Notes under the pieces: model-generated
Told to the model about the DNA's origin: nothing
Databases searched by the model: none
What the model saw: only the letters and a program-made list of their open reading frames with translations
Shown: piece by piece, positions 11,504 through 22,793 of the stretch
How the letters are laid out: each line of letters opens with the position of its first letter
Position numbering within the stretch: position 1 is the stretch's first letter
Source of the DNA: Centropus unirufus
Lineage: Eukaryota > Chordata > Aves > Cuculiformes > Centropidae
Direction of reading: 5' to 3'
Assembly (NCBI GenBank): GCA_013397695.1
Contig: VYZI01000105.1
Coordinates: forward strand, 1,134,735-1,198,734
Length of the DNA: 64,000 bases
Position numbers and translations under genes: made by a program

Positions 11504-13020
11504 GTGTAATTGATATCTTTATTAGTTCTGATGTATTTAAATGTTATTATTCTAAGCTAGGATATAAAAAACCCAATAAGAACCTGTATGACAGCCAGGC
11601 CAGAGTGATTCACTTGTTCTACATTGACTCAAATACCAATAATCTGGAACTTTTTCATAGATAAATAATTTCCAATTACACTCTTATATGGGAGCACAAT
11701 TTCTGACTAGCTTTAGATATCACAGTGTGTCAGTGATGAAGCAATGACCAGATTTGGACAATATTTAAAACCAATTGCAGTTTATAAATTCAGTATTTGC
11801 TCTGTTTTTTTCCTTCTTGCTGACCACCATTCAGTCATCATGTGGGCTTTGTGTTTCTTGTTGAGCCATGTCTGCAGCCAGCACAAAAGCAAAAGAAGGG
11901 CTGCATCTGTGTTGGGTTCTTAAACATTCACACAACCAGACATTGTGGACCGATCCATGTGAGCTGCTGAGAAGACTCATTAAAGTTCCATTAATTTTCT
12001 AATTTCCTTGTTTACTTGAAATTAACCCAGAACCTTGACCAAGATTCATAAAGCTCAGTGTGAGCAAAATTGCAATGGCTAATGTGCAAGGGGATAAAGA
12101 ATAGGCAAAAGTCAATCAGCAAGTAACAAACTAAAATAAATCAAAAGAAATATTGGCTAGCTTCACTTGCAGTATCTGCAGTGTCCTGCACACCAACACC
12201 ACTGTCTATGTTTGAACCTTCAGAGATATTAATATTGTGCTAATAATAACCAGGTCTGTGCCTCTACTGCTCTGTGTATTCTACATATGCGTGATATATT
12301 CATTGCTAATTTGTCTGCAGGAAGGTCTGAAATCCTCTCTGAAGATTTAAATGTCTTACAAGTTTTATTTTTACATTGGAGTTGCCGAAGGTGAGCCCAG
12401 TTTCACCACCCACGCATGCACCGAAAAAAAAGCTTCCAATTTGCTAGAAGAAGGTCCTCAAATCCCCACCCACAGGAAGATGGTATTTTAAATTTTCCCA
12501 GAAGAGTTGATTATGGCGAGACCCTTAAATTACCACCTACCTCCATACACCCACATGCATTTGCACTTGGGTTTCTGTAACATGGAGTCCTGGAAAACTG
12601 ACTTTTCAAGAGATCGGGATGCAAGTTTCTATGTGTTTGTTGACAGAGCAGAGGTGAGAAAAAGAAGTCTGTTTGCAAGCTCTGCACTGCAGTTACAGGG
12701 GAGATTTTACCTCTAGAAAGCTATGTCTCTTAACAGGCTGGAATCTGTCTTCAAACTTGTGTACTTATAATTGTTTCTTTCTTCCGATTCAGTCTGGCAA
12801 TTAAGCTAATTTTCTGTGCTGCTGCCACCACCTTATATCATGATGCTTCAGTCTGGGTAGATGTTATGCTTATTTTTTTAAAAATAAGAAAAAGGAAATC
12901 ATCACATAGTCCTCAGTCCCCACATCAGCTTGAAACAGGGTGGCTGCAAATGTGCACCCCGAGGATTTCGAAGTAGAAGATCCAGTACAGTGTGAGAAGT
13001 GTGAGCACTCAGAACAGAAC
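11504..13020. other. Spacer with no recognised content
   Basis: AT-rich sequence without recognisable repeats or exons. The open frames present are short and featureless. Confidence 0.55.
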
Positions 13021-13530
13021 CACAGAATTATAAAATGGTTTGTGTTGGAAGGTGCCTTAAAGTTCATCCAGTTACAACCCCTGCCATGGTCCTGGTTCAA
13101 GTCTCACCACCCTTGCAGTAAATATTTCTTCCTAACATGTAATCTGAATCTCCCCTATTTCAGCTTATTTCTCCTCATCCTATCCCATCACTTCCTGATA
13201 AAGAGTCCTTCTTCATCTTTCCTGTAGCCCTCTTTAAGTGCTGGAAAGCTGCTATAAGGTCCCCCCCGAGCCTTCTCTTTCACAGGTCAAACAACTGCAA
13301 CTCTCAGCTTGTCCTCATATGGGAGGTGTTCCAGCCCTTCCATCATCTTTGTGGCCTCCTCTGGACCTACTCCAACAGATCCACATTCTTCCTGTGCTAA
13401 GGACTCCAGAACTGAAAGCAGAGCTCCCAGTGAGGTATCATGAGAGTGGAGTAGAGGGGTAGAATCACCCTCAATCTGCTGGTCACGCTTCTTTTGATGC
13501 AGCCCAGGTTATGCTTGGCTTTCTGGATAA
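13021..13530 (-). mobile_element. CR1 LINE fragment with internal deletion
   Basis: An inverted CR1 3' portion. It starts CACAGAATTATAAAATGGTT, runs through CCCTGCCATGGTCC, and then jumps near 13090-13115 to CAGTAAATATTTCTTCCTAA, so roughly 100 bp of the normal 3' UTR/ORF2 junction are missing. It continues through CTGATAAAGAGTCCTTCTTC, GGAGGTGTTCCAGCCC, GTAGAGGGGTAGAATCACC and CTTTTGATGCAGCCCAGG. It contains a C7 run at 13261-13267. Confidence 0.93.
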
Positions 13531-15054
13531 TAGTATTGGGCCTGCTGCTAGACCATTTCATTTCGGAGAATGTAAGAATGGGAAGGTCCCTGCAAAGCTA
13601 AAGCCATCCCTATGTGCCAAGCAGGAGAGCAGAGGCACAGGAGGGAATAATGTCCTGACTGATTAATGCTTACTAAGTCTTGCCATGACAGATTTAGGAA
13701 GAGATGTTAAATCTCCCGATTAGCAGTTTCCTGTGTCAAGTACTCAATGGTAGTTCTGCATATTTTATCTCCTCCTGTCTCTCTGGGACACTCCTGTAAC
13801 CCTGCCTCTACTGAGCTCTGATCTGCTCCCAGGATATAATCCTACTATAACTTTGCATTCTTGCCCAGCCAGCGAGGTCTATACATAGTGTTTTCAATTT
13901 TGCACAGGTCACCAGTTGGATTTCTTGCTAGAAACATATGACATTGGGTTTGTAATTCATTTCTCTGACAAAAAATATAACTTTTTCCCTAGACCTCTTC
14001 TATGATTCTGCATAGTAGAAGGGATCCTGGCTAGAAAGACCCGGTTTCTAAAAGCAAATGAGGTCATTTGCATCCCAGCTGAGATTCACAATCTGCAAAA
14101 AGCCAGGGTACCCAAAAGTGTAGTGTTCTCTTACCTGTAGTTCATTATGTGTTGTCATTTCAAAACTCATGCTTGGATAGCATGCTTTTGAATAGGCATA
14201 CCATGCTCAAAAAATGTGGATGCAGTTGAATGAGAGAGATGTTGGCTGTATCAGGACTCATTGCTTTTCTATGTGAATACATATGTGAGAGACCTTTTTT
14301 CCCCCCATCTGTTTTAATTTAGAAGCCAAAGGCTGATTGCAAAAGTATAGAAAGAGCTATGAAAAAGCAATGACATTAGGGCCCCATGTGCTAAGTCTGA
14401 GATTTGTCCTTACAGTGCGATTCTCAACAGCTAAATAAAGTGTGTTGGAAATGTCAGACACTCTCCTGTGTGTTTTCCCAATGTTGGGTAGGCAAAAATG
14501 CCCAGAATTATAGAGAACATCACTGGATGGAGTTCAGCTTATCTTGCCCACACAAAAGAATTCCAGAATAGCAATCAGAGATGGACAGAAAGAGGAACTC
14601 CTGTCATTGCTGGCTGCAGCTATGGAGGGGAAGTAATAAAGCAGACTAATTTGGCTTTAAGATAGTAAGATGCAGTAGCATGAGGCTGTAAAACAAGAAC
14701 TTGCTTGAGAAATACCACAGCCATGCCAGTTCTGCTAGCTTGTAAAACAGACCTCATCTCATTTACAAGTCGTGTAACCTTATGTCATCCAGAATAGACT
14801 TCAGTTTTGTGGTTCTGTGGGTAGACTGAGGTCCTGTATGTCCATCTCAGTATAGCCCTTGTCTACTCCTTGGTAGTACTTAACATCATGTCTTGGCTTT
14901 AATGATAAGGTGCCTGTAAGAACAAACATCCCCATGAGTGAATCTATTTAGTCTTCATGCTATGAGGCTCATCAATGAACATCCAGGGATGAGCATATGT
15001 AATGCTCCAGGGCTTAGGTTTGTGAGTTTAGAAAAAACTCACAGTGAAGTTTCA
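13531..15054. other. Spacer with no recognised content
   Basis: Mixed sequence, with no gene or repeat recognised with confidence. Confidence 0.55.
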
Positions 15055-15467
15055 AATCACAGAATGAGAGATTCCTTCAGGTTGGAGAAGACCTTTAAGA
15101 GCACCAGCTCCAGTGGTAAACCTAACACCGCCAAGTCCACCTCTAAACCTTGTCATTATACACCACATCTACATGTCTTTTAAAGTATCTCCAGGGATGG
15201 CAATTCAACCACTTCCCTGGGCAGCCTGTCCCGATGCTTGACAACCCTTTCAGTGAAATATTATTTTCTAATGTCCAGTTTAAACCTCCCCTGCTGCTAC
15301 TTGAGACTTTTATCTCTCATCTTATCACTTGTTAACTGGGAGAACAGACAACACCTGCACTACAACTTCCTTTCAATGAGTAGTAGAGAATGGTAAAGTC
15401 TCCCCTATGTCTCTTCTTCTCCAGACTGAACAGCCACAGTTCCCTCAGCTGCTTTTTGTAAGACTTG
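15055..15467 (-). mobile_element. CR1 LINE fragment, first half of a split copy
   Basis: Inverted CR1 of the type with CCTAACACCGCCAAGTCCAC in its 3' UTR. Landmarks in order are AGGTTGGAGAAGACCTTTAA, CTCCAGGGATGGCAATTCAA, CACTTCCCTGGGCAGCCTGT, TTAACTGGGAGAACAGAC, CTCCAGACTGAACAGCCAC and GCTTTTTGTAAGACTTG. It stops at about 15467. The next CR1 landmark in the same orientation appears only at about 16130, so the copy is split by foreign DNA. Confidence 0.93.
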
Positions 15468-16129
15468 GGCCTGTCATGTCCCGTTTAAGAAGAGCTCTTT
15501 GGAATCACCAGCATGGTGTCAGGATGACACAAATCACTCAGGAGGAGAGACTAAACAATACTTTACTAGAAAAGGTGCATTCCCTGAAACACTGGGTACA
15601 ATCACCAACACCTATCTATTAGAGCACTGATAAGAAAGTGTAGGGGCTGATGTCAACACAACAACCCACAACTTAGGAACACTGATAACACTGAATAACC
15701 ATCTATTAGCAGAACCAAAAATGTAGAAAGGCTTGCTCTTGCCAGAGTCTAAACCAAAACAAAAATACCTTCCATGGCCACACTTGTTACAAGTTAAAAA
15801 GAAAAAGAGAACAGGGAGAGACAGAACACATGGAAGATAATCACCACCTTCAAGGCTCCACCTGTTGTAGCCCATTTTTCTCTGTCCTATCGGTCCAAGA
15901 TGATGGTGAGTGTCCACAACATTACAGGATTACATGTGATTTTTTGAACTCTCTGTCACCACCTATCACCTGTGTGAGGTAGTAACAGGTTGAGACATGC
16001 CCTTCAGCACGTTTGTAGCATTGCCCATTATCCACTCAGTGGTGAGGGTGCAGGGTCACGTTAAAGAATCACCTGCTTTGGGACATTTTAACCAACCCTG
16101 TGCTGGGTCTGTACAGTGCTCAACACCCT
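15468..16129. mobile_element. Unidentified ~660-bp insertion inside a CR1 copy
   Basis: Between two collinear halves of one CR1 lies about 660 bp with no CR1 similarity. About 40 bp of CR1 consensus are missing at the junction. The segment is not coding in any convincing way. ACTAAACAATACTTTACTAG near its left side could be a mutated inverted poly(A) signal region, as expected in a solo LTR on the minus strand, but I could not find paired TG/CA ends with a target duplication. A mobile insertion is inferred; the family is unknown. Confidence 0.5.
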
Positions 16130-16382
16130 TCCCCAGCTCTGGTGCCTCAATATCTTTTGTGTAGTTAGGGGTCCAAAACTGACCACCGGATTCCAGCTGC
16201 GGCCTCATCAGGGCTGAGTACAGGAGTAAAATTACTTCCCTGTTCCTGCTGGCCACACTGTTTCTGATGGCAACAAGAATACTAGTGGCCTTCTTGGCCA
16301 GCTAGACACAATCCTGGCTCATATTCAGCTGTTGTTGACCAACACCTACAGGTCCTTTTCTGCTAATGAACATTCCAAGGCC
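16130..16382 (-). mobile_element. CR1 LINE fragment, second half of a split copy
   Basis: CCCAGCTCTGGTGCCTCAAT followed by TCTTTTGTGTAGTTAGGGGT, CCAAAACTGACCACCGGATT, GCTGCGGCCTCATCAGGGCT, CTGGCCACACTGTTTCTGAT, TTCTTGGCCAGCTAGACACA and ACACCTACAGGTCCTTTTCT continue the inverted CR1 that breaks off at 15467. Same orientation and the correct order show one original element. Confidence 0.93.
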
Positions 16383-17149
16383 AATACCCTTTGAATGCTA
16401 AGCAAACAATTATCTGTTTCCCCTCAAATTCCTTGTATGAGGCATAAAACTTGGAGAAACAAAAAGGAAACTCATGAAATGGAAAGAACTTAGTGTTTCT
16501 GAGTTGGCAGACTGTGGCTGTGTGGCTGCTCGATGAATGTGACCTTTCCTCCCCTTACCTCCCCTTTCCTCCACTTAGCTCCTAATTTTTCACAGGTGAC
16601 ATAATATTATCTAGCATCCAGTTTCTCACCTCTGCAGGCTATGACTGACACTGAAATGAACTGAGGGAATACATCTTGAGTTTTTTCCCTGTTTTGATTT
16701 GAAGTAGAAACAGCAGTTCTCCAGCATGTGCATGATTCAGAATCACAGAAATCTTAGCTTTGCTTATTCCTGCCATGTTCCCAAGTCATATGAAAAAAAG
16801 GCTTTGGTCTAGAAGATTTAGTAGATTTCTTCCATCTCTTTCACTATACAGAAAGCGGTATTACAAATTCCATATTTCAGTGAAATTAGACCAATTGATC
16901 AGATCTCATATCTGTGTTTTAACTGAAGTTAATAGCAGAAACTAGGGTGCATCTATGTACCCAAGCACATGTCTACCCTTTCAACAGAGTGAAAGTCTGA
17001 GCCAAAATAATAAACTAGAAAGCTCTAGTTGTGGCATGAGATTTTTTTGGGGTGAGGACCCAGGACATTTGGTGAGTCAGAACATCACATACATACCCGC
17101 TGAGCCTGAGCTAACACCAAGTAACGGCCAGGAGGGAAATGAAAAGCTG
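16383..17149. other. Spacer with no recognised content
   Basis: No repeat or gene recognised. The beginning of the frame at 16955-17284 lies here, but only its end resembles CR1. Confidence 0.5.
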
Positions 17150-17780
17150 ATAACTGCATATACAATGATCCCCTCTAAATTAGCACTGACCCCTCAGGAA
17201 AGAAATCTTGGAGTCATTGCAGATAGTGCTTTCATATGCCATGAAAGCGCTCAATACAAGAAAAAAAAGGGAATATTATCCTAGAACTTACTAGAAAATA
17301 GAAAACAGGGCTTCACTGCAAAATTGCATATGTAAACCCCTAGTGCATCTTAACCCGGGAAACTGCATGTCCTTCCATTCATGCTTTATTAAAAAGGATG
17401 TAATAGAATCAGGGAAGGTAAAAAGAAGGATGATCAGAGATGTGAAATAGTTTCTATATGAGGAATTGCTAAACAGGACTTATTGCAGCAGAGAGCCATT
17501 CTGTGTACCAGTAAACATCTTCAAAGTGATGATGACTACAGCAAGGGTGAGTAAGCAATGGTTATTCATTATTTCTCACACCATGAGAACCCCGAGGCAC
17601 TAACGAAATGATCAGATAACACGTTTAAAACAAACATAAAGAAGTTCCTTTACACAAATCATGGAACTTGCCATGGGAGTTAAACATATAACCTTTTTTT
17701 TTCATAAACAGTTTAGAAAAGCCAGTAGAGAAGATGCTCAGGGCTAGCAACTAAATATGTAATCCAAAATAATCTAACAA
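17150..17780 (+). mobile_element. Old CR1/L3-like LINE fragment
   Basis: A diverged plus-strand LINE remnant. It begins with a stretch translating to RNLGVIADSAF (frame 16955-17284, residues 83-93), the block preceding the terminal region in CR1-type ORF2. It continues with AAACTGCATGTCCTTCCATT, GGATGATCAGAGATGTGAAA, TCTATATGAGGAATTGCTAA and TGAGAACCCCGAGGCAC, all in CR1/L3 order. No octamer tail is present. Its decay suggests an ancient sauropsid insertion. Confidence 0.65.
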
Positions 17781-17943
17781 AACCGCTGAGCACTGACATA
17801 TAGGAGAGCAAAACAAATGAGACTCGCTCTATACTCTCCAGTTACTTTAGACTCTCTCTAAATCACCATTATAAATTGATCTGGGACTCAGTAAGGTCAA
17901 TTCAGGTCCTAACCATGACTGAAAATTTATAGAAAGGAACTAA

Positions 17944-18102
17944 ATCATAGAACCCTAGAAACATAGAACAGTGGGTAGGAAAGGAACTTAAAGCCCATTC
18001 AGTTCCAACCCATCTGCCACGGGCAGGGACACCTTCCACTGTATCAGGTTGTTCATAGCTTCATACAACCTGGTCTTGAACACCTCTGGGGATGGGTCAT
18101 AC
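17944..18102 (-). mobile_element. CR1 3'-end fragment, about 160 bp
   Basis: TCATAGAACCCTAGAAACAT, CAGTTCCAACCCATCTGCCA, CGGGCAGGGACACCTTCCAC and GGTCTTGAACACCTCTGGGG are the inverted CR1 3' UTR and final codons. The copy ends about 120 bp before the GAGAA array. Confidence 0.93.
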
Positions 18103-18225
18103 ACTCACCCTATAGCCTGGTTTCCTTCCAGAGTATTTTAAGGAAGTTTAATCTGAGTGATTTCTAAAATAATTTCAGTAATGCAGAGCCAAGGATGGAA
18201 ACAACTGGTCAGACATAGGTTCGAG

Positions 18226-18575
18226 GAGAAGAGAAGAGAAGAGAAGAGAAGAGAAGAGAAGAGAAGAGAAGAGAAGAGAAGAGAAGAGAAGAGAAGAGAA
18301 GAGAAGAGAAGAGAAGANNNNNNNNNNNNNNNNNNNNNNNNNNNNNNNNNNNNNNNNNNNNNNNNNNNNNNNNNNNNNNNNNNNNNNNNNNNNNNNNNNN
18401 NNNNNNNNNNNNNNNNNNNNNNNNNNNNNNNNNNNNNNNNNNNNNNNNNNNNNNNNNNNNNNNNNNNNNNNNNNNNNAGAGAAGAGAAGAGAAGAGAAGA
18501 GAAGAGAAGAGAAGAGAAGAGAAGAGAAGAGAAGAGAAGAGAAGAGAAGAGAAGAGAAGAGAAGAGAAGAGAGAA
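18226..18575. repeat. (GAGAA)n pentanucleotide microsatellite with assembly gap
   Basis: Near-perfect GAGAA units flank a run of 160 N at 18318-18477. Before the gap, units start at positions of the form 5k+1; after it they start at 5k+4, so the stated gap length cannot be right if the array is pure. The last unit holds an extra GA. The true array length is unknown. Confidence 0.98.
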
Positions 18576-18779
18576 TCCCACTGTAATGAATTGCATCCTG
18601 ACCCCAAGTCAACACATCATGCTGCTATGAAGAAGATGAACGCTAAACTACGCTGTGTAACCTGCCATCTATGCTCTGCTCTCCCCTGGGAAAGTCTCAG
18701 TCGGAGGAGAGTATATAAAGTGGGGCACTCCATTTTCCAGAAAGATTTGCCCTACTTCAGGAATATATAGTGAGAACAA

Positions 18780-19175
18780 CAAGAACAGCCATGAGGGAAA
18801 AACTACCTGGGGGGAAATACTGAAATTATCGTCTCCTTCAGAGGGAGGAGGACTGAGCAAAAATGGTAGCTTTGTTGTATCCATGAAGGACTGTTTTATT
18901 AGAGGAGAAGGAATCTGTTCCTTAGGTTCACCATGGGTAAGAAAAGACACAAAGGGTTTAAACTGCTACAGGGAATATGGCTGTTAGATACCAGGAGAGA
19001 TTTTCCAATAGTCAGGACTATGGAACAATGGAATGAATTGCTTGCAACATCTCCATCAAGGGAGGACTTGAAGAACTGATTAAACAAAGATCCAACAACA
19101 GTGACCTAGAAACATTATCTTGCTTTGGGACAGGACTCTTGAGATCTCTCCCAGACCTATGAATTTTTAATGCAA
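18780..19175 (+). mobile_element. Old CR1/L3-like LINE 3' end
   Basis: A diverged plus-strand 3' end. Landmarks are TTTAAACTGCTACAGGGAAT, AGATACCAGGAGAGATTTTC, CAATAGTCAGGACTATGGAA, TCTCCATCAAGGGAGGACTT and the final block TTGGGACAGGACTCTTGAGA, CTCTCCCAGACCTATGAAT. The last part parallels the consensus GGACTGGACTAGATGACCTC, CTTCCAGCCCTATGAT of the CR1/L3 family. The left limit is uncertain. Confidence 0.65.
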
Positions 19176-20037
19176 TCTTAAACCTCTCCCACAGGCTTGA
19201 TAATGTGGGTGAAAACACTTTGGGTGTCTTGAATTAATTACACAGGCTTTTACAAGACTGTGGATTGGGACTGGCAGTGTCATTTTAGTGAGATTCATGA
19301 AACACATGGTTTTCAGTTTTCCATTGCTTCAGAAAGATCTTAATTTCTCTTCCCTACAGCAGGATTCAAGAAATATTGATACTTTCCTGGGATTTTTAGG
19401 ATAGAAATTGGTGGAGCAATATGAATCATTTCATCCTTATTTCTTTAATCACAGCTGGCAGGAACTGAGTGTATGTTTTCCCTGTCCTGGCTTCTGGTTT
19501 TTCAGTGTGAGTTAGCTGACATGACCTTGGGCAGGCAAAGATTTCATCACCACCACAGAAGAGCTGTTGTGGGTGATTAGAGAGCAGAAGGCTCTGCCAC
19601 AGAGGAGGTGGTAGAGGTTGCTCAGGGCAACACAGCATGAGAAGCATCATGAATGGATGTGTGAATAAATTCAGCCACCAAAGAGCAGTATTGGGGCTTC
19701 CAAGTTGTCCAGCTGAGCAGAGGGGGAATTCAGCCCTGTGCTGAATGCTTGTTTCACCAGCAAATCTGAAAGTTGAAAGCTGCTCTTACTCTGCATCATT
19801 GCAAATGTCTTTGGTTTCCCCTTTGGCGTGAGTGACCTAGGGATAAAAATATTTGTGATGCATGGTTCGGGTGAGCTGCTCTCTAGTATGTACTTATGAC
19901 GACTGCAGACCCCATGCAGATGTCATCACTGAGCAATACTTCAGGCACCTTTTGTCTCACACTGTGGTTCATTCAGCTCACAGCTGCTGGAAGAAGTGAG
20001 CAAGACCTTCACATCACTGTCTTGCCATGGAGAGAAA
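19176..20037. other. Spacer with no recognised content
   Basis: No gene, exon or repeat recognised. Confidence 0.55.
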
Positions 20038-20550
20038 CATAGAATCATAGAATGGTTTTTTTTGGAAGGGACTTCAAGATAAAGATAAGGCAGTTCCAAC
20101 CCTGTTCCACGGGCGGGGACAGCTTCCACTGGATCAGGTTGCTCAAACCACCATCCAGCCTGGCCTTGAATACCTCCAGGGATGAGGCATCTAGACTTCT
20201 CTGAGAAACCTGTTCCAGTGCCTCACAACCTTCACGGTAAAGAATTTCTTCCTGATACCTAATCTACATCTCCCCTCTTTCAGCTTAAAACCATTCTTCC
20301 TTGTCCTGCACTCCCTGATAAAGAGCCACTCCCCAGCTTTCCTGTAGGCTTCTTTCAGAACTGGAAGGCTGCTGTAAGGTCTCCCTGGCACCCACTCTTC
20401 TCCAAGTTTAACAATGCCAGCTCTCTCAGCCTGTCCTCATAGGAGATATGCTTCAGCACTCTGATCATCTTTGTGGACTTCTCTGGACTTGCTCTAACAG
20501 ATCCACGTCCTTCTTGAGCTGTAGGCTCCAGAACTGTATGCAGTGCTCCA
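20038..20550 (-). mobile_element. CR1 LINE fragment, about 510 bp
   Basis: Inverted CR1 3' portion with ATAGAATCATAGAATGGTTT at its left edge, then CGGGCGGGGACAGCTTCCAC, CCTGGCCTTGAATACCTCCA, CTCCCTGATAAAGAGCCACT, CCTCATAGGAGATATGCTTC and CAGAACTGTATGCAGTGCTC. The minus-strand frame at 20191-20391 keeps GFKLKEGRCRLGIRKKFFTV and RHWNRFLREV, the ORF2 C-terminal block, but starts and ends at chance stops. Confidence 0.95.
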
Positions 20551-22717
20551 ACACATCTTCCAGATGTCTGCTCTGGCTATACAAGATGTAAATGTCAGCC
20601 CTGTTCGTGACTGAAATCAGCAAGAAGTGACTGGGAGACTGCTGCCGTCAGCCAGGAAATCTGTGTACTTTGTGTAACTAATATTGCAGAGCCAGTGCTT
20701 ATACACTAACAGAAAGTGGAAAAAAATTAGAAACTAGATGTCATCTTGTTTATTTGTCAGATTATCTCGCATCCCACCAGTGCAGTCAGCAAACATTTAC
20801 TACAGCTTGCAAGGAGCAGTCTGTAAAAGTTTCTACAGTCACTGCAAATTTATTATTTCTCAGACAGAAACTTCAGACTGGAGAAAGCCTTTTTCCCTTC
20901 TACTTACTTTTTTTTTTGTGTGTAAGGTTGGTTGTTTTCTGAGAATTGTTTGCCAGATGAACAGAACATTGTCTCTACTTGCTTCCTCCAGTTTGTGGTG
21001 AAGGCTGCTGCAGTCTTCTTGTTATAAAATATCTGCTTACTATTGTGATTTCAATCAGCTTTCTGGCATGATTGTGAGGCAATGGGGGTTATAGAGCAAA
21101 ATAGTTCCCTAGGAAGACCTACTCCGAACGAAGTTCAGGATTCACTTGGCCTTTCTCTCTCTGGATCTCACCAAAAACTCATCATGTGCTGCTTGTCTTT
21201 GTCCTCCATGAGGATAAATGAGAGGTTACTTGGTGCTGTGACATCCAATCCATCCTAAGCCTTCTTGATGTTGCAGCACCAGGTACGGCAACTTGCAACT
21301 GGAGGCACATTTCCAATGCAATGGGATGGGGAAGATCATTTTACACACATCTGTTGTTGGCTCTGGGTCCCCAACAGTCTGGGATGGGTTCCCTTCCAAT
21401 TCATACCCCACACTGTATTTTAATTAAACTAAACAATGAAACCACTCATGAAACCATCCAGCAGTGCTAACTTTGTGTTGTGGCTAAGCTGGACCATGCA
21501 CCAATATGAAGAGGGAAACTGGATATTTTCACAGCTTCTTCTTTCTAAATATCTGCAGCCAAGAACTAGCGTATATTTTCTTACAAGAAAGTCATTGGAG
21601 AAGACAAAAAAGAAGGAACCACAAAGAAAATGGTTTCAGGATTGTTCCCCTCTTGCCCGTATTTATTCAAGCTGCCTTCCTCCCTCTGTGAATTTGGCAA
21701 ACAGATACTGGCATCCCTGCTCAGGGGACACCTGCTAAATAAATAGGCTCAGTCTCTAACTGCTGCATTCATGGCACAGTTTCCTGGTTCCCCAAGGCAG
21801 CTAATTTTTGTTGATTAACATACAGTACAGAGGGATTGTTTGTGTTTCTGCATCCATTCCAGGCACTGACACTGGTAAAAGGCTTGTCTATGTGACTCAA
21901 GCCTGCTGCCTGCATGTAATAAAGAAGGATTTTTTATTCTGAGGCTTAATGTGGATCACAAGGTGAGGAAAAGCAGCTAGGTAAGGTTCTTGTGGGCATG
22001 AGATGAGCCCCAGTTGATTTGCCTGGTTTTCACGTGAACATCCTTCTTCAAAGAAATCTATGAGCTGAACCAAGGCTTCATTGAAAGCCACTGTTGCCTG
22101 AGGTTGAAACAGAAATGAGTTTACAAAGAGGGAAAAAACGGGCCAGGAGGTCCTCAGAGAAAGGCTAAGCAACAGAGGGCATCAAGAAGCTGGATTTTAG
22201 TATTGAGGGCTCCAGGATACACATAGCAGCTGAACTGTCCCAGGATATGCCTACACACATGAGCAGACCTGCAACACCCGCATATATTATGCAAGCCAAC
22301 ATCGAGAAAGCATGGAGCCACATCAGCATGATGGTCCCATCACCTTGAATCTGTTCCCTGTGAGCTGGACCTCAAAATTTACATACAGTGCAGTGCTAGG
22401 CAGTTAACAGAAAAGAACATATCCCTCACCAATATCTAATATGGGGATAGAGAGATAGTGTATTCCCTCAATTATACGTCTTGCTGTATGGTCTAGCCAG
22501 CTCCAACAATCTAAAAATGACTATGTAGAGGCATTTGGGATTTAAAATAAATAAAATTGTTTATTGATATACTAGTGGTCCTTTACAATTATAAAGGCTT
22601 ATAGGCATAAGAACATAAGTATGGTTCCTTTAACTTGAAATCTGTCTTAAGGGCTTCTCTTCACCAAATTTTCTTGACTGGACTTAGACTGAAGAGATGT
22701 CTGAAACCCAGTCTGCC
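20551..22717. other. Spacer with one exon-like open frame
   Basis: No gene is recognised. On the minus strand at about 22105-21897 an acceptor-like tract (TTCTGTTTCAACCTCAG) precedes an open frame ending in TGA. No donor, conserved domain or neighbouring exon was found. Confidence 0.5.
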
Positions 22718-22793
22718 AGCTCGGTGAAGAATTTTTTCCTCATATCTAATCTGAACATGCCCTGGTGCAACTTGAGGCCATAAAACATAGTTT
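22718..22793 (-). mobile_element. Short CR1 fragment
   Basis: GCTCGGTGAAGAATTTTTTC, CTCATATCTAATCTGAACAT and GCCCTGGTGCAACTTGAGGC match the inverted CR1 block around the end of ORF2. Neither the tail nor the flanking blocks are present, so it is a short internal relic. Confidence 0.65.

Noticed and set aside
18226..18575. CRISPR-like regular repeat
   Set aside because: The unit is 5 bp with no spacers, in a bird-like genome; it is a plain microsatellite.
18138..18630. Open frames of 130-157 codons across the GAGAA array on both strands
   Set aside because: They exist only because the pentanucleotide repeat has no stop codon and because N codons were read as X.
18708..18720. TATA-like box GTATATAAAG
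   Set aside because: Isolated motif in AT-rich DNA without initiator, CpG island or downstream transcript evidence.
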